Shown here in pieces: positions 1-13,169 of a DNA stretch of 64,000 bases. Below the pieces are notes generated by a model that saw only the letters and a list, made by a program, of their open reading frames with translations, searched no databases and had not been told where the DNA came from. Where the stretch lies: NCBI GenBank assembly GCA_963691655.1, contig OY829328.1, positions 4,058,204-4,122,203 of the forward strand. The letters are read 5' to 3'. Numbering within the stretch: position 1 is the first letter of the stretch; each line of letters opens with the position of its first letter. The position numbers were made by a program, and so were the translations under genes. The stretch comes from Toxonevra muliebris. Taxonomy: Eukaryota > Arthropoda > Insecta > Diptera > Pallopteridae.

Positions 1-2820
1 GCTTTTTACTCCTTTTCACCCTCAAACTCGACATGTAATCTATTTGATATTTGATTCCAAGAAGTTGTTACTCAATTGCTTTCTTACTTGCTATTCTGCA
101 GTGTGTCGTCGGTACATTTTAGACTTGTGTAAATATATACGCTACTTTTTACACAACCGCTTTAAATTCATGTGACTCATTTACAGTAAATTTCCGGTAC
201 TCAAACTTATTTCTCTTCAGATAACAATACCTTCATATATCTCAAATTTTATAATTTTATATTAATTATGAATCATGTTTTTTAACAAACTTTTATACTT
301 GATATTTAGGCATTTGCTTGAATTAATCAGCGCCTACATTTCCATTATCCTTGAGCGGTAATTTTAGTTAATGAAAGGCGAGCTGTCGGTTATTCAAATA
401 AAGATGACAATACATAGAAACTACAACAAAAACAAAGCACACAAATGGCGCCAGTTACTATCACACATCCATTCATGCGTACGCCTTGTCTACCTGCTTG
501 ACTTGTCAATGGTGTTGTTGTTACATACATATATACATACACATTGTAGCTATTGTCTGCTTACAAGTAATAATGCTTCAATTTTCCTTTGCCTTTTTGG
601 GTGCGTCTTATGTGAATGGCTAGGTCGACATATGTATGTACAAAAAATGGGACATTATAATGGGAGTATAGAGAGTATGTCAAAAGTTACAATTATCTTT
701 TGTTGAGTTTTTCGAGTAGTTATGGTGAATAACATGTGCTTGACCATAATTTTATAAGCAATAGTGTAAATCTTCCTGTCTCATTACAAAACATACGATT
801 ATTTTGTTATTGTTAAATAATTTCTTGCGAAAAAAAAAATAAAAAATACCTAACACACCTTATTCTTTAGTTCTTCGCATTTAGGCAATAAGGACAACAG
901 GTTGATTTTGTGTGTGAGAGGAGTGCATGACCTTAAACTAAAATAATATCTAAGTTCCTTTTGTAATTAATTTTATTAGTCTTTCTTTTTTTGCTATTTC
1001 TTCTGAAATGAAAATTCATTTTGGGTGAGCTTGGTAAACTTTGTCCAGACACACACATTTTTTTTTAACGACGAAATCCCAGCGGACCCTACTCCCGTCC
1101 AATAGGATCGGGGACCAAAAGCAGCTACAGATTCGGCTTATTAAGGTTGGACCTACAGTTTAATGACATTTCTGAATGGCGATGTGGCAATTTGTTATCA
1201 CTTGGTGATTTTACAATTTCAACCATTCACTTATATTGGTAGGAATATGAAAAGATTATGAGCATTAGCCATCAGGCAAAACGGGAATCGTTTATCTACA
1301 CCTCATGCCCTTCATTGTTAAGTAGTTTAGAATAATATTGACTGAGTTTGGAAAAAAGGTTATATAAAAACTTATCGGGGGTTCTAAAATATTAAATTCC
1401 CCCAACCCCATCATTCTTTTAGAAATAATCTCACAAAGTCTAAATTCATACTTCCTTATGCACCATTAACTTGAAAACTTGACCGGTTGAAGCAAACCAT
1501 CTTTTGATTCGAGCTTAGCGGTCCAAATCACTAGAACACTTATAAAATCACCAGGCCGATGCAAAAAACTAAAATTTTCCACGTTATTTTTTTCTGTGTA
1601 TTTATAATTTAACTCCAATTATCGTAGTTAATTTAATCGATTTGTATTAGTTCGCTAACTGTGACGGAAACTCATGGTAAGTTTTATATATATTTACATA
1701 TCTGACCAATGTCAAATAAAATATCAGTGGCATATGATAAAAATGAAAAAACCGCATCCCTAATATCAACGCTTTGAATTCATTTTGGTATACCATGGAA
1801 CCAGATAAAAACTTTAGAAACTTCATGTAAACAATGCAAAATGTGACGCATATTGTGATAGATAAAAACTGTTCTGTTCATAAACAATGCTTAAAAATAA
1901 GAGTGGTTAATTTGTTCGTTTTCTTTTATGAATTCGATGCTTCGAATTTATTTTTTCTTTTCAATGACATCATCTAGGCGTCTTTTTCTGTATATCTGTT
2001 TATCTGCCCGATTCTCTGTATATTCATTTAATAAATAATTTCATTTCATTGCAGGTTTTTTTTCCTAGGAACATTGAAAAAAGATTGTTTCTAATTAATA
2101 TTTAAATGTTTACAAAACAATTATTAAAATGATGGGGTGGGTAGCAGCTTCTAAAGTAGATAGTATTAAACACATTTTAATTTCGGATATTTACACAAAT
2201 GACACAAAATAATAAAATTTTTACTGAGTTGACACTTTTTTTCCCCCATAAAATTAGTTTTGTTGTAGATATTTACTTACATTAGAGAAATATAAACACG
2301 TTATTTTAGAATTTTCGACAATGATAACAAAATAATATTTAAAAAGAAAACGCTTTACTCAGTTGTTGCGCGTTGAAAATTCGAAATTGTTTTGAAGAGA
2401 TGCGAAAAGTGTGAGCTAGATTTTGCCAAATGCAAAATAAACTTTTTTTATTTGTTGGCTTTAAAATAACTACATACTTGTTAATTCAGAATGTTGCAGT
2501 TTTTGAGCTTTCTTATACACACATAAAGCGCAACATGCCTCAGCAACAATGATGATAAGGACTCAACAGTAGAGTAAATTATTATTCTCTTTATCTATTT
2601 TGGGGAAGCACATTGAGCTTCACAGAATAAAAATTCTATTAGATAATAAGTTTAAGATTAGATAATAAGTTTAATTGGTCAATGACTAACTAATTAAAAT
2701 ATATTGTAGTGGTGCATTGGCCAATCAATCTCAAATCAATTTCTGAGGGGTATAAAAAAAGGGGGAAAAATTAAATTAAGCTGTAACGTTTCTTAATAAA
2801 AAATCTCAGCAACCGTGCGA
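1..2820. other. Intergenic, no gene recognised
   Basis: This AT-rich stretch has only short open frames of low-complexity composition; none resembles a known protein. I see no RNA gene. A short C-rich patch near 1070-1140 could be a transposon scrap, but I could not place it. Confidence 0.5.
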
Positions 2821-2823
2821 GAT

Positions 2824-3305
2824 TTACTTACTTACTTGTGTGGCACTACAACCGATGGGCGGTCGGTCTTGGGCGCTTTTAAAAATCTGCTCCAGTCGTC
2901 CATTCCTGCTATTCCTGCGTTGGCGTCTGTTGGTAATGCCAAGTGCAGTCCTTTGCTCCTGGTCTTTTCAACGGAGATTAAGTCACCCTATTTTGAGCGT
3001 TCCATCACCGTGGCTCAGATAGAATACCTTCCTAACCGGAACGATGTCTTCCATGCGCTCAATATGATTTCATCAGCGAAAGCGCGGGATTTTTATATGT
3101 TTGACTAAGGTTCCATCTACTTCGATAAACGTCGACCTCACATATTGGACTATAGATCTTGCGAAGTATCTTCCTCTCGCATGCCGCTAAACGTCTCTCA
3201 TCATTGGTCGTCATCCCTCACGCCAATGCGCCATACATTCGTCAAGAGTCCTGCTTTTCAATTCAGTAATTAGGTCGTAGTAGGACCTCTTGACATGAGT
3301 TATTT
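2824..3305 (-). mobile_element. Degenerate LINE 3' end (non-LTR retrotransposon)
   Basis: Read on the minus strand, the stretch encodes pieces resembling the C-terminus of LINE reverse transcriptases: a block near 3200-3120 reading roughly ERRLAACERKILRKIY, then near 2930-2850 a DDWSRFLKAPKT-like block (family pattern NWR..A.DR..WR..L..AKTHPGL). It ends in an AAGTAAGTAAGTAA-type simple-repeat tail, seen on the plus strand as TTACTTACTTACTT at 2824. Frames are broken between blocks, so it is a dead 5'-truncated copy. The clade is uncertain. The plus-strand open frame over it is a shadow. Confidence 0.6.
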
Positions 3306-4318
3306 TTCCATTAATCTCAAATGCCTACCTCAAAGTCGATTAATCGAACAGCAACTCTTAAAATTCAGCTTATTTTCTTGGGGTAAGCCAAACACCTTCT
3401 AAAATTCAGAAAAAATTTTTAACATTTTTTAAAGTACTAAAATTTCTTTGAAAACTTTCAAAATTGGATTATGGCATCAAGTTTTGGGTCAAAATGAGTT
3501 AACGCTGCATCCATGTTATACGAAATCCTTGACGACTTCGAACGTATAATTGCCAACAGTTACATTTTCCCCCAAAATGCCGCACAACAAAAAGAACTGT
3601 AGTCCGAATGTTTTATGACGTGCTGATTTCGATTTTGACATTCAATTTTTTGTTGGACCCATATTTGGGATCTCAGTGGTGTCAAATACTGGGCTTTAAG
3701 TAATATTAGAGCAATCTCTATGAAATTTAACACGGAGAACGCTTAGTCAAAAACATAACTTTTGGTTTGTTTCAACCTCATAATTAGGGACCGAGAAAGG
3801 CCTAATAGGGGGTCTTGAGCAGTAGCTGGGAAACGCGTTGAGCAATATTAATTAAATTTTGCATAGTGAATTTTTAACCAAAAACTAAACTTTTCATAGT
3901 AAAAACTGCAATCTTATACCCTTCAAATGAGATGAAAATGAAATTTAAATCGGTTTAATTATCTTAACAAAAATATCAAACTTTATTACCATATTCCGCA
4001 GCCGCAACAAAAAAAAGTTTCAGTGTCGCTTAAGTAGATATCTGGCTACGTGTCAGCAAAATTCAAAGCTAATTGGAACACTTTTTTCAAACCATATAAC
4101 CAGCTAAAATTATCATCTATCCCAATGTCGTGATTCTATGTTTGTTGGCACAAGGTATTTTGATTTGCCCTCGTTCACTACAAAACCTATTTGACGAGAC
4201 TCCTTTTCCAGACGTTGACTGCTCGCACGTTGAGTTTATTGGCGTTAATATCATCAGCATATGCAAGAAGCATGACCCTCTTGGAAATGATAGTGCCAGA
4301 GATGTCTATGTTTGTAAC
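3306..4318. other. Intergenic, nothing recognised
   Basis: Non-coding AT-rich sequence with no supported gene or RNA. The largest open frame, ending at 4321, is short and unremarkable. Confidence 0.45.
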
Positions 4319-5274
4319 TAGGGTTGCCAGATGCAAATCGGGCTTCATCTAGGCATTGAAATCAAATATCGGGATTTTTCAGCTTTAATCGGAACACAAC
4401 AAACAATAAATGTAAAAAATTATATATTTATGTATATACTTACATACAAATCGTTCGTTTCCTGCAAGACTGTCATAAGTCAAAAAATCCAATATTCGAG
4501 AAAATCGCACTTAAAGATGTTATTGAACTTACACTCGGTAGAATACAATAACGATACATTTTGTTCTTGTGAGGAAAGTTCACAAGATACTACTACGACT
4601 ACTACTACTATTATGGCACAACAACCTTTTCACATCCATTCATGTTGTGTGAGTTATATTTATACACGAATGGAAGGGACCTATAGTTTTATGCCGAATC
4701 CGAACGGTGAAGTGAAAAGCTTTTTATAGGGGTATTTTTAATCTTGGAGGTTTGCCATTACCAGCCAGGAGGTGGTGCAAAAGGAGAAAAAGTTTTATTT
4801 TCTATTTTTGAGCGTGCCAAGATATGGACCCGGGCACCTCTGCGTAGCAGTCCAACACACTAATCACTAGTCTACGGCGATCATAAGATACACAAGGTAA
4901 AGCATTTAATAACAGTTAGTTTTGCATACTTAACTCGATTTTTTTTTTTCGACTATGACAGTCTTGCAGCAAATAAGCGATTTGTACATTAAAGTGCCTT
5001 GAGTCCCATACAGAAAAAATGGCCCTTTTATTGTATACTTTTGAAAATGAACATCGGCCTATTTTGTGATGATTCCCAAAATATTTCAGATCTCTTTCAC
5101 CTTATTTTTCAATATTCCTTTTTTCTGTTATTGAGTGAACACCATTTATCAGTAAAAATTTCATCTCTACAAATTTGAAAATTTTATCTGGAAAAATTTC
5201 TGAAAGTCGGAACTTTTGACACGGGACTAAAAACGTGGACAATCAAGACGAATAAAGACCGTCTGGCAACCCTA
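4319..5274. mobile_element. Non-autonomous DNA transposon with TAGGGTTGCCAGA ends
   Basis: The left end starts TAGGGTTGCCAGA and the right end finishes in the inverse complement TCTGGCAACCCTA. A second, inner inverted pair lies at about 4441-4500 and 4933-4992 (shared core CTGCAAGACTGTCATA). There is no transposase frame, so this is a passive element of about 955 bp. A further fragment (4613-4680) belongs to another dispersed repeat, suggesting a nested insertion or a shared module. No convincing target-site duplication was found, so the superfamily is not assigned. Confidence 0.65.
4613..4680. repeat. Dispersed repeat unit, copy 1
   Basis: The unit begins TTATGGCACAACAACC and contains CATCCATTCATGTTGTGTGA, then TATACACGAATGGAAGGGA. 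Related copies lie at 9484-9560 and 16576-16672, and a weaker scrap lies near 28746-28770. The copies differ by substitutions and short gaps. Family unknown; probably part of a non-autonomous transposon. Confidence 0.6.
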
Positions 5275-6317
5275 TTTGAGAATCTAATTTGGTTTGATAT
5301 CAGTGAGATATAGAGAGGCCTGTTCCAATTTTTACTGCGCTGTATCGGCTTGTGTTGTTCTACAAAATCGAATGAGTTTTGCCGGGACTTTAAAACCAGA
5401 CATTGCGGCGTGCAAATGGCCCTAATCGTGTGAGTTTATAATCAACGAATAGATTGTGGGTATCGATCTGTTTTTTATGGGATTTGGCGTAAAGTGAATA
5501 TCTGGTCAATGATTGACATACCCAATCAGTTTGTTGGTTGATGATGGGCGTCAGTCTTTTACATAATTCGCTCAATGGAACCTTGTACCTTATTATTGGG
5601 CTGAGCAGTTTCAATCACTGGGAATGCTTTTGTCTGACTATATTTTGATAAGAGTTCGTGCCTGAGTTTTGTAAGTTTTTCGCCTCCGGTCTTAACCCAC
5701 GTGGACGCAGAGCATTGGGTTCTACACAAACGGATGCCAATCAGCCAATGAGAAATGCTCAATTCCGGTGTAGCTTCCTGTTATCGAAGTCTCATGAAGT
5801 GGCTCTAAATACCAATTTGCGGTATTGCAAAAAAATGCTTTACAAATCGTTTGTTTGCTGCAAAAGCGTAATAATAAAAAATTTTGCTTCAAATGCTTCA
5901 TACTGTGTAAAAAATCATGACTGTAAAGTTGGAACATGGTTAGCTCAGCAAGAATTTTCAAATATCAATAGAAAAATGTAATTTACTACATAATTTAATT
6001 GTCGGCACTGAAACAAATAACGACTGATTCACTAAGTTTTGAATATGCCTTAGCATTATATTTTTGCCTTAAACTAATTTCTGTCGAAACTTTTGGCATT
6101 TTTTTGTTTATCTAGTAGAAATTGATCACTCGTGATAATCGACTACGAAAGTTAATTTTTCAGTTCGACACATCTGTGTTTTGATGGCTCTTGGAGTATA
6201 ATCTTTATTACAACTGGAGCTAACCAGAGCAGCGCTGCGAAAGGCGACTGCTTTAGTGGCACGGCGAGCCTTTGTTATTAAGGATTTTTACTTATGGTGG
6301 TAGTAGAGTCTACCCCA
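5275..6317. other. Intergenic with transposon scraps
   Basis: No gene is supported. A third divergent copy of the inner arm of the 4319-5274 element lies near 5818-5870 (TACAAATCGTTTGTTTGCTG). Overlapping open frames on both strands between 5390 and 5981 look like chance frames in repeat DNA. Confidence 0.45.
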
Positions 6318-6455
6318 GTAAAACAATAAAATAAACTAGAAGTATTTCTGATTAACTAATAAACAGAAACAAAATTGTATCGATATCTTTCATCTCTTCC
6401 AAAAAAAATCATAAAAAATCGATTTATCAGGACTTCAAGACGGTACTACCCCCTT
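6318..6455. repeat. Dispersed repeat, copy 1 (second copy near 38.5 kb)
   Basis: The stretch contains AAAACAATAAAATAAACTAG near its start and ends with AGACGGTACTACCCCCTTAA. The same order of blocks recurs at 38402-38562 in the same orientation with substitutions. Non-coding; probably a shared transposon remnant. Confidence 0.65.
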
Positions 6456-6852
6456 AAGTAATTGAAAGAATTTTATTAAGATTTCATAAGGGATATGAAA
6501 AGAAAATATATTGAAAATTTTTCATGACTCATTGTGAAATATAAGAGTAAAATTTGTAGGTAGGTAAGGCAGTAAATTGATGTTCACTATTTTCATTCAT
6601 AAATCTACCACATATACAAATTTTTTTTTTGTTATTAAAAATCATTAAATTTATTTCAATTACAATTACAATTTTAAGTAAGATTTCGAAAAGAATTACT
6701 TTTAGTTTTGGTTTATGCTTTCACTTATGTAATACAAAAAAAAAAAAAAAAAAAAAATCGAATCGGATGATATTATAATTTCGGTTTTAAACGTAAATTT
6801 TCCATTTAATTAGTTGGATACAAAAGAGAACACGGCACATCCAGTTTCAGCT

Positions 6853-6955
6853 TCAGTTTTGATAAGTCCCAATGTATGCATTGCAATTTGGGCAATAATG
6901 ATTAGCGTTCTGACAGGAATCCATGCAATATGGAAGACACACACACGGCCAGCAT
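6853..6955 (-). CDS. Shared C-terminal exon of minus-strand LITAF gene
   Basis: This exon follows a TTACAG acceptor, enters in phase 2 and encodes CWPCVCLPYCMDSCQ, then HYCPNC and AYIGTYQN, then stops (TGA 6855-6853). That is the second half of a LITAF domain: the end of the hydrophobic membrane segment plus the second zinc-binding CxxC pair. It is the only such exon I found on the minus strand between 6.8 and 15.4 kb. Four upstream first exons (ending at 8560, 13170, 14090 and 14659) all finish in the matching phase, so it is likely shared among alternative transcripts. An AATAAA signal lies just downstream on the minus strand (6655-6650). Confidence 0.85.
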
Positions 6956-8873
6956 CTGTAATGAAAAATAATTATTAAAATTTTATGATATTTTGAAGAG
7001 TAGATAAGAGATTTCTGTTTAAAATAGGTGAAGAAATAAATTATTCCTGGATTAATAAAAACATAAAACTAAAAAAACCAGTATGTAGTTATTTATTCGC
7101 ATGAATCATAGAATGTTCTCTTTTTCTGCTAATCTCAACTGAATTTTAAGAGGATGCCCTAAATTAGAAGGTCCGAAAAAATTCGTTTTTTTATTGCCTA
7201 AATCGATAGATATACTATTTAAGAATATATTTACAAAGGCCAATTCTAAATATTTTCAAAAATACGAAGTGTCAACGATTAGTTTTGCTTAGATTCTTGG
7301 TGCAATTGAAAACTTTGAAGTGGGCTTGAACGAGAGAAAAATTATGATATCCCGATATTTTCTGCTTTTTTTTTTTGGTTTTTGTTTCTTTTTGTTTCAG
7401 TCTAGAATTACGAGTTGGATCTTACCCGCCGAAAAATTTTTTGTTTATATGCTTGGAATATATACACCTACAAGTTCAATGGGTTCATTTCTTTTTCCCT
7501 TCTAAAAAAAAATCAGGACACCCCCTTAACTAGGCCGCTCTCCAAACAAAGTAAAAACAAGATTGCACTTTCAATGAATTTACGCTTTACATACATAGGT
7601 ACGCCACTACATACAAATTAGTTCAAAGAAGAAAGTTTTTAAAATAAAGCATAAGGACGCATGAAAAGGTTAAATTTTAGTTATGTGATCAGTTACATAT
7701 GTATTTTGGAACGTAAAGAAAGAATATAAAAATTATGAAATAACAATAAATGATGCCACGCAAAGTGGGCCGTGCTCTCAAAAACCTTTTTTTGTTGTTA
7801 TAAGTAGGCACCTATAAACTTTGGTCAATAAATAATAACAACTCGAATGAGTCATCACCAAAAGATTGTTATAGCTTATCAGTTGTATGCAGTGATAAGT
7901 GAGACGCAGTGATAAGGGAGAACGCAATATGAGGCAATTTCAAAATTAGTCCAAAATTTTTCTTGAAATAGGCATGCCTTGTTCTTTTGAATTACACATA
8001 TATACATACATATGCACTTTATAAATACAATGCAGTTTTTGTAGGAACGATTTAGCGGGAGATCGGGTATACTTCGCTTTTACAGGTTTGCAAATACGAT
8101 CGTATTAAAATTGATTTTGCGCTTTTTTTCTTAATATAAGTAGTTCAGTTGTAGTAATCACGTCGTATTCTTTGATAAATTATTATGAGAATGAAGGTCT
8201 TAGTGTGATTTTTGTTTTTTTTTTTTTGGCATAAATATTGTTGATTTAAATAATTTTATAAAATATCTTTTACCACAAAACACTCGTAAATCATTTTTAA
8301 GACTTATGGACATTAGTGTGGCCCTTATTTTATAATCTCAAATTATTAAAATGAGGTATGTAAAATTTTGTGCAAATCGGAGCAAAGGAGCACGACCCTT
8401 GAGATTCCTCGACTTAAATCGACGAAAGGTGCAATTAAGAGTCCCTTCACTGTAAGTGTCTACATTCATAAAAACCAATGAAATTTCTAGATAATTTAAA
8501 ACAAAAATATTTCGACGTATGTATATTCAGTCTCTTGTATTTCATTTGGAAATCCTTACATGAAAAGGCACAACAGCAGAGCCCAGCAATGTGTACGTGA
8601 AGTGGGTTGATGTTTAACGGTAGTTAAAACTTCGGCGTGGCAAGATGGGCACTTAATGCGTGTTGGTGAATTGCTAACGGGAATAAGGGTGGGGCGTGTG
8701 GTGGTTTGTATGATAACTGTTGATTGTTGCGGTGGTGGCTGTGGCATAGGTGGATACAATGATGGTTGTGGTGGATTACTTTGCCCATGTGGTGGTGGTT
8801 GATAATACGATGCTGGTGTAAAACCAGGTTGCTGCGTAGAATACGGTGGAGGATTATTGTTATACTGAGACAT
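6853..8873 (-). CDS. LITAF-domain protein, isoform from first exon A (2 exons)
   Basis: Exon 1 runs 8873-8560 and exon 2 runs 6955-6853; joined they give 138 residues. LITAF proteins (LPS-induced TNF-alpha factor / SIMPLE family) are zinc-binding, membrane-anchored endosomal and lysosomal proteins. The N-terminal region is Pro/Gln-rich, with a PPPY motif at about residues 8-11 that fits NEDD4-type WW-domain binding. CPSC follows at about residue 80, then a Trp/Leu/Cys hydrophobic stretch across the splice, then YCPNC and the IGTY end. I chose ATG 8873 because the frame upstream of it has no ATG. Donor GTAAGG at 8559, acceptor TTACAG before 6955; the 1.6 kb intron holds no gene. Codons split as AT|A. 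Confidence 0.88.
6956..8559. other. Intron of the LITAF gene (exon A to shared exon)
   Basis: AT-rich, with no second LITAF exon and no other gene. It includes homopolymer T and A runs and a CCCCCTTAACTAGG patch near 7520 resembling other transposon scraps in the window. Confidence 0.6.
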
Positions 8874-11800
8874 TATAATTACTTTATTGCACAATTATCA
8901 CCAACGAGAGAAAAGTTCTTAAATTTAAATACACGGAACACGGTTAGCACAAATTAAATGTTAACTACGTTGACGCTTTGCTACTGGCAAACTAAATTGA
9001 TAATGGCAAAATTGCCGTAGTTTAAGTATTTATTCATTCTAGGTGGGTATACGTTATCAACAAAAGTGACAATAAAGATAAGGTAGCCGTGGTGTTTACT
9101 ATACATGAGGTGAGTTTTTGTGCATTTGGTGAGTCAATTTTATTTGTGTAAAAACTTATATTGTTATTAATTAACATGAGTTTTATTCAGTGAACGTGTC
9201 AAGTTCGGTAGTCTAATCTTATCTAATCGTGTCTACTCAGCTAAGAGTATTTGATAATACAGTATTAATAGTATTAATATCTCATGAATTTTGTGCTAAT
9301 TTGGTATAAAATACGAAAAAAGCATAGAAATTTCAAATGAATCAGTAAAGTAAAAGATTTTTTCTAAAATAATTAGTTACAGCGGTTTTATCATGTTAGT
9401 TTTTATTATTATAGAAGTGCCCTCTAGTGATATATTTTTAAACATGCACATATTTCAAAAACAACTTAAATAGTCTTTTTTTTATGATACAACAACTTAT
9501 GGAGGGCCTAGACTGAGCTTTTCGCTCCCATTCATGTTGTTAAGACACTTAAAGGAATGGGCGTTTATTTGCGGGCGTTGCCACCCATAGTGATAAAAGT
9601 TTTTAAATTCGAAAGTTCGGAAAAATATCTCAAATCAAGTCTAAAAAGAATACTGTGTTGAGAAACCTATAAAAAGTTTTTTTTTTCTTAAATTCATGTG
9701 GTTAAAAAGACTCATATTTGAGGTAGATAGGGGGTTAATATGCTCCAAAAAAATATTTCGCATAAAATTCTACAATAGGTCTCTAAACAAGAGAAATATG
9801 TTAAATTAACCTTTAACTGTGGAGGTGGTGGTAAATATTACCCTCTTTTTACCTTTTTTTTTTTTTTAATTTTTGTTGTATTCATAAAAAGGCTTGTGAA
9901 ATAAAATGCTAGTTCTGTCGAGCTTAAAAACAAAAAATTCTCAAAGTTTTGTATTTATTTGGACTAAAAATGTAGTAGCTTGTTTTCAAAGAATAAATAA
10001 TTATCAAAAAAATTTTTTTTTATTAAATTTTTTTAGTAAAGTAAAATTTACCATTACGTGGCAAACTATGTCCAAAAAAATTCACCTCCATAGTTAACCC
10101 TTTCAGTACATCTTTTTAATTGGGATCGACAGATAACTTTTGCATGAAATTCATTATTACTTAGGACTTCTGCAACAGACATAAAATAGTTTCACTCCAA
10201 TGCATTTCATTCATTAAATTTTGAAAAATTACACTTCTTAAGCTATAGACAAAAACGGGTTAACACTTTTTCTTAAATTTTTTGATTTTCATATTCTCTT
10301 TTTAGTTCTGTGCAAATCAAAAGCAGAGAGTCTTGGCATACCATTATTTTTACGTTTTTATGACTTTTATTGAATTTTTATTCAAAAGAAAGTGAATTTA
10401 ATTCCTTCAACCATTTAATCAAATAATATAATGAAAAACATAAAAGTTAGAAAATCAGCTCGACCCTGATTTGAAAGTGATAGCCACCCACTCTGCGTTT
10501 CTGGGTCCCGAAGAAGGTTTCAAGGAGTTAAGGTCGGATGATAGTGACAACCTATGAGCGAAATAGAACCTAATCAATCTTTAAAAAACTTTAATATGCG
10601 TTTCGAGTAGTTTCCATGGTTTTATAATGAAAAATACGCAACAGGTTTTTAGTCGACTTTTGAGTTTAGCTGTTATTCCTTATTGCCACAGAATTACTCA
10701 TACTTTATAAATTTAAATTTGGTTTGCATCAGCACCGCATTCATATAGTTTCAATTATTTATTTTAAGCCTTAGCCTTAAGTTCTCCTTATCGTTCAGTT
10801 TCAAAATTCTGCGGTTTTTTACAGCTGTCTAATTCAAACCACATACTCAAAAATGCTAAAAAATCTTAGTTCGGATAAAACAAAAAAAAAAAAAAAAACA
10901 AACAAAATTTATTCATTTGTCGAGATAAAAATCCAATTATAGTTTGCCGAAAAACCAGAGTCCTACAGATTAATATTTTTCTGTTTTTCAGATAAGCAGT
11001 TCTTGAGATATCGTGGCGACCGATAACTCATGTTGCAATAATTTTAAAATTTTAAAACAAAATTCTAAAATATCGTTAAGATGCTACAATTGTCGATACT
11101 CATCGATATCGTTGCTCGTATTTTTTTCAAATATAGCACCTTTTAGCTTTCTGACAATAATTCTGAACGTTTTTAAATACTTGCACATAATTTGAAAAAT
11201 TTTAAAAAATATTTAAAAAAAACTTCATATTGACTAGAAGTGCATGGAAGTTTCAGAAGGCCATAAAATGGAATTCTCACAAAATTCAATATGCATAAAA
11301 TCTGTTTTTTGAGTTTTAGTGGGTATAATTAACTAATCTATTCTATCTCATTTATGAAGATAAATTTTGTTGCTCTTTTCAAGTTTTTTTTTTCTCGTAA
11401 ATACTGCAAATAACTCCTTCAATTTAATTATTGGGGGTCTCTGCAGGTACTGCAAATTACTCATCCAATTGTGTTTAAATTATTATAAACAAATGAATGT
11501 GTCTCAAATCGATGACTAATTGTAAATTATAATCGTTTTGTTTTCATTTTGAGTGATATTTATCAGGCTTCATAAACGTTTATAGTCAAAGCAACCACAG
11601 TGTATAAAGAGACAAGTGAATCAGACGGACAGATCGTTTTTGCCCTAAACAATATTTATTTAAGTTCAATAAACTTATAATGCATTTTCATTTTAAATAC
11701 TCATAAGTAGAATTCAATATAAAAAATGAAAATAAGTACGAATATATACAAAAATATATGTTTGAATATATTTACGTGGTGATGAATAATCACACTAAAC

Positions 11801-13169
11801 GATCAACTGTAGTTATTGAAACACATTTAATTACTTATTAAATACATTTAAGTACATATATTAAATTCCGAATACACTTCTAATACACAGTTATTAACCC
11901 TTTCGGGGCCGTAAGGAATTGTTACAATTTTTTATATAAACAGACATTTTGCGCCTCTGAAGGCTTGAACTTTCATAGGTCACCGGTAGCCCTGTAGCTC
12001 TCAATGGAATTTTTTAATTATCTTTTTTTTTCAGTTTTCATAGATATTTTTTTAATGATAGATAAAGTAACTTACTTAGAATTAATTTTTCACTTAACCC
12101 TTTCTGGACCGTAACCGTAAAATTATATATAGTGTATATTAAAAATTTTGTGCATTTGAACAAGTTTAGTAAAAATTGTGAGCGATTGAAAATTAAAAAA
12201 AAAAACACAATTTTTTTAGTTTGATGCTATTTGTAAAAGGTTTTAATTGAAATTTAAGAACCACCAATTCTCTTTCCAAAAACTCTAAATTTATAAAAAC
12301 TGATTAGATAGTTTTTGAAAAACCGCAAAAATTAATTTTGTGATACCGGTGTCACCATGGTACCGAAAGAGTTAAGAAAAAAAGCTTTGTTTATGCCCTA
12401 TGGTATGGGGCAAGAGTGTATTAGTTTTTTCTTCAGCCAACAATTTTTCCTATAGGATATTGCTTGAAAAGTTATGAGTCAAGTTTGCTACAGATATCTC
12501 CAATAGTCTAATAAAATTTTCCCTTTTTTAATTTACATATTTTATTAGTCTTTAACCAAACCCAACCACAGCCACTTCACATTAAATGCGCCTTTTTTTT
12601 AAGTTTTGTGTAGGGTATTGAATGTTTGACGTTGGACGGAATTTGATTTCATACTATTTAGTTCAGCTTTGAGCGTTTGCTTTCATTATCAACAATTCTA
12701 TTATTAGTTTTGAAATAGTTTTTTTTTATTATTATTTATTGCTTGTTTTCGTATCAATTCGACGGTGGTCGGAGCATGTGTAGAAAATATTCTAAAGCTA
12801 TGGAAAATTAAAGCTGTATAAGTTGCACTAGGTAAATGGCGAAAATTATTGCACGCAATCTGAATCAAATTTTGGAATGCTAAGTTAAATCGACTCTACT
12901 CCAAATACAGATAACGACAATTCTGTTAAATTTTAGTTTGTTATTTAAGCAAAACATTAACAAAAACTAGAAAAGAGCAGGAGGAAAATTAACATATGTT
13001 ATGAGTGTTTTGAAATGAATGTGATGAGTATTAAAATAAACAAGAATTCTCTCTGAATATGAGAAATTGTTGAATTTTGAATTAATTGTTCTTCATTACG
13101 TATACAATATCAGTTTTGAAGAATTTTTGTTTATTTTCTTTTGTACATACGAGTAATTATTTAACCTAC
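8874..13169. other. Between LITAF first exons A and B; no gene
   Basis: I searched the minus strand for the second-half LITAF pattern (H-Y-C-x2-C followed by G-T-Y) and found none. This stretch is either the intron leading from exon B to the shared exon or intergenic DNA. It carries the dispersed repeat at 9484-9560, poly-A/T tracts near 9860 and 10880, and recurring CCCTTTC-GG-CCGTAA blocks near 11900 and 12100. Confidence 0.5.
9484..9560. repeat. Dispersed repeat unit, copy 2
   Basis: Starts ATGATACAACAACTTATGGA and contains GGGCCTAGACTGAG and CCCATTCATGTTGT; related to 4613-4680 and, more closely in its GGCCTAGAC block, to 16576-16672. Non-coding. Confidence 0.5.

Noticed and set aside
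371..706. 111-codon plus-strand frame as a gene
   Set aside because: Low-complexity, no domain, poor start context and no splice partner; looks like chance.
4331..4729. 132-codon plus-strand frame
   Set aside because: Lies wholly inside the inverted-repeat transposon at 4319-5274 and overlaps a dispersed repeat.
11430..11470. Minus-strand CSTC motif as a second LITAF exon for first exon B
   Set aside because: No preceding H-Y, no LG ending, and a stop follows within a few codons.
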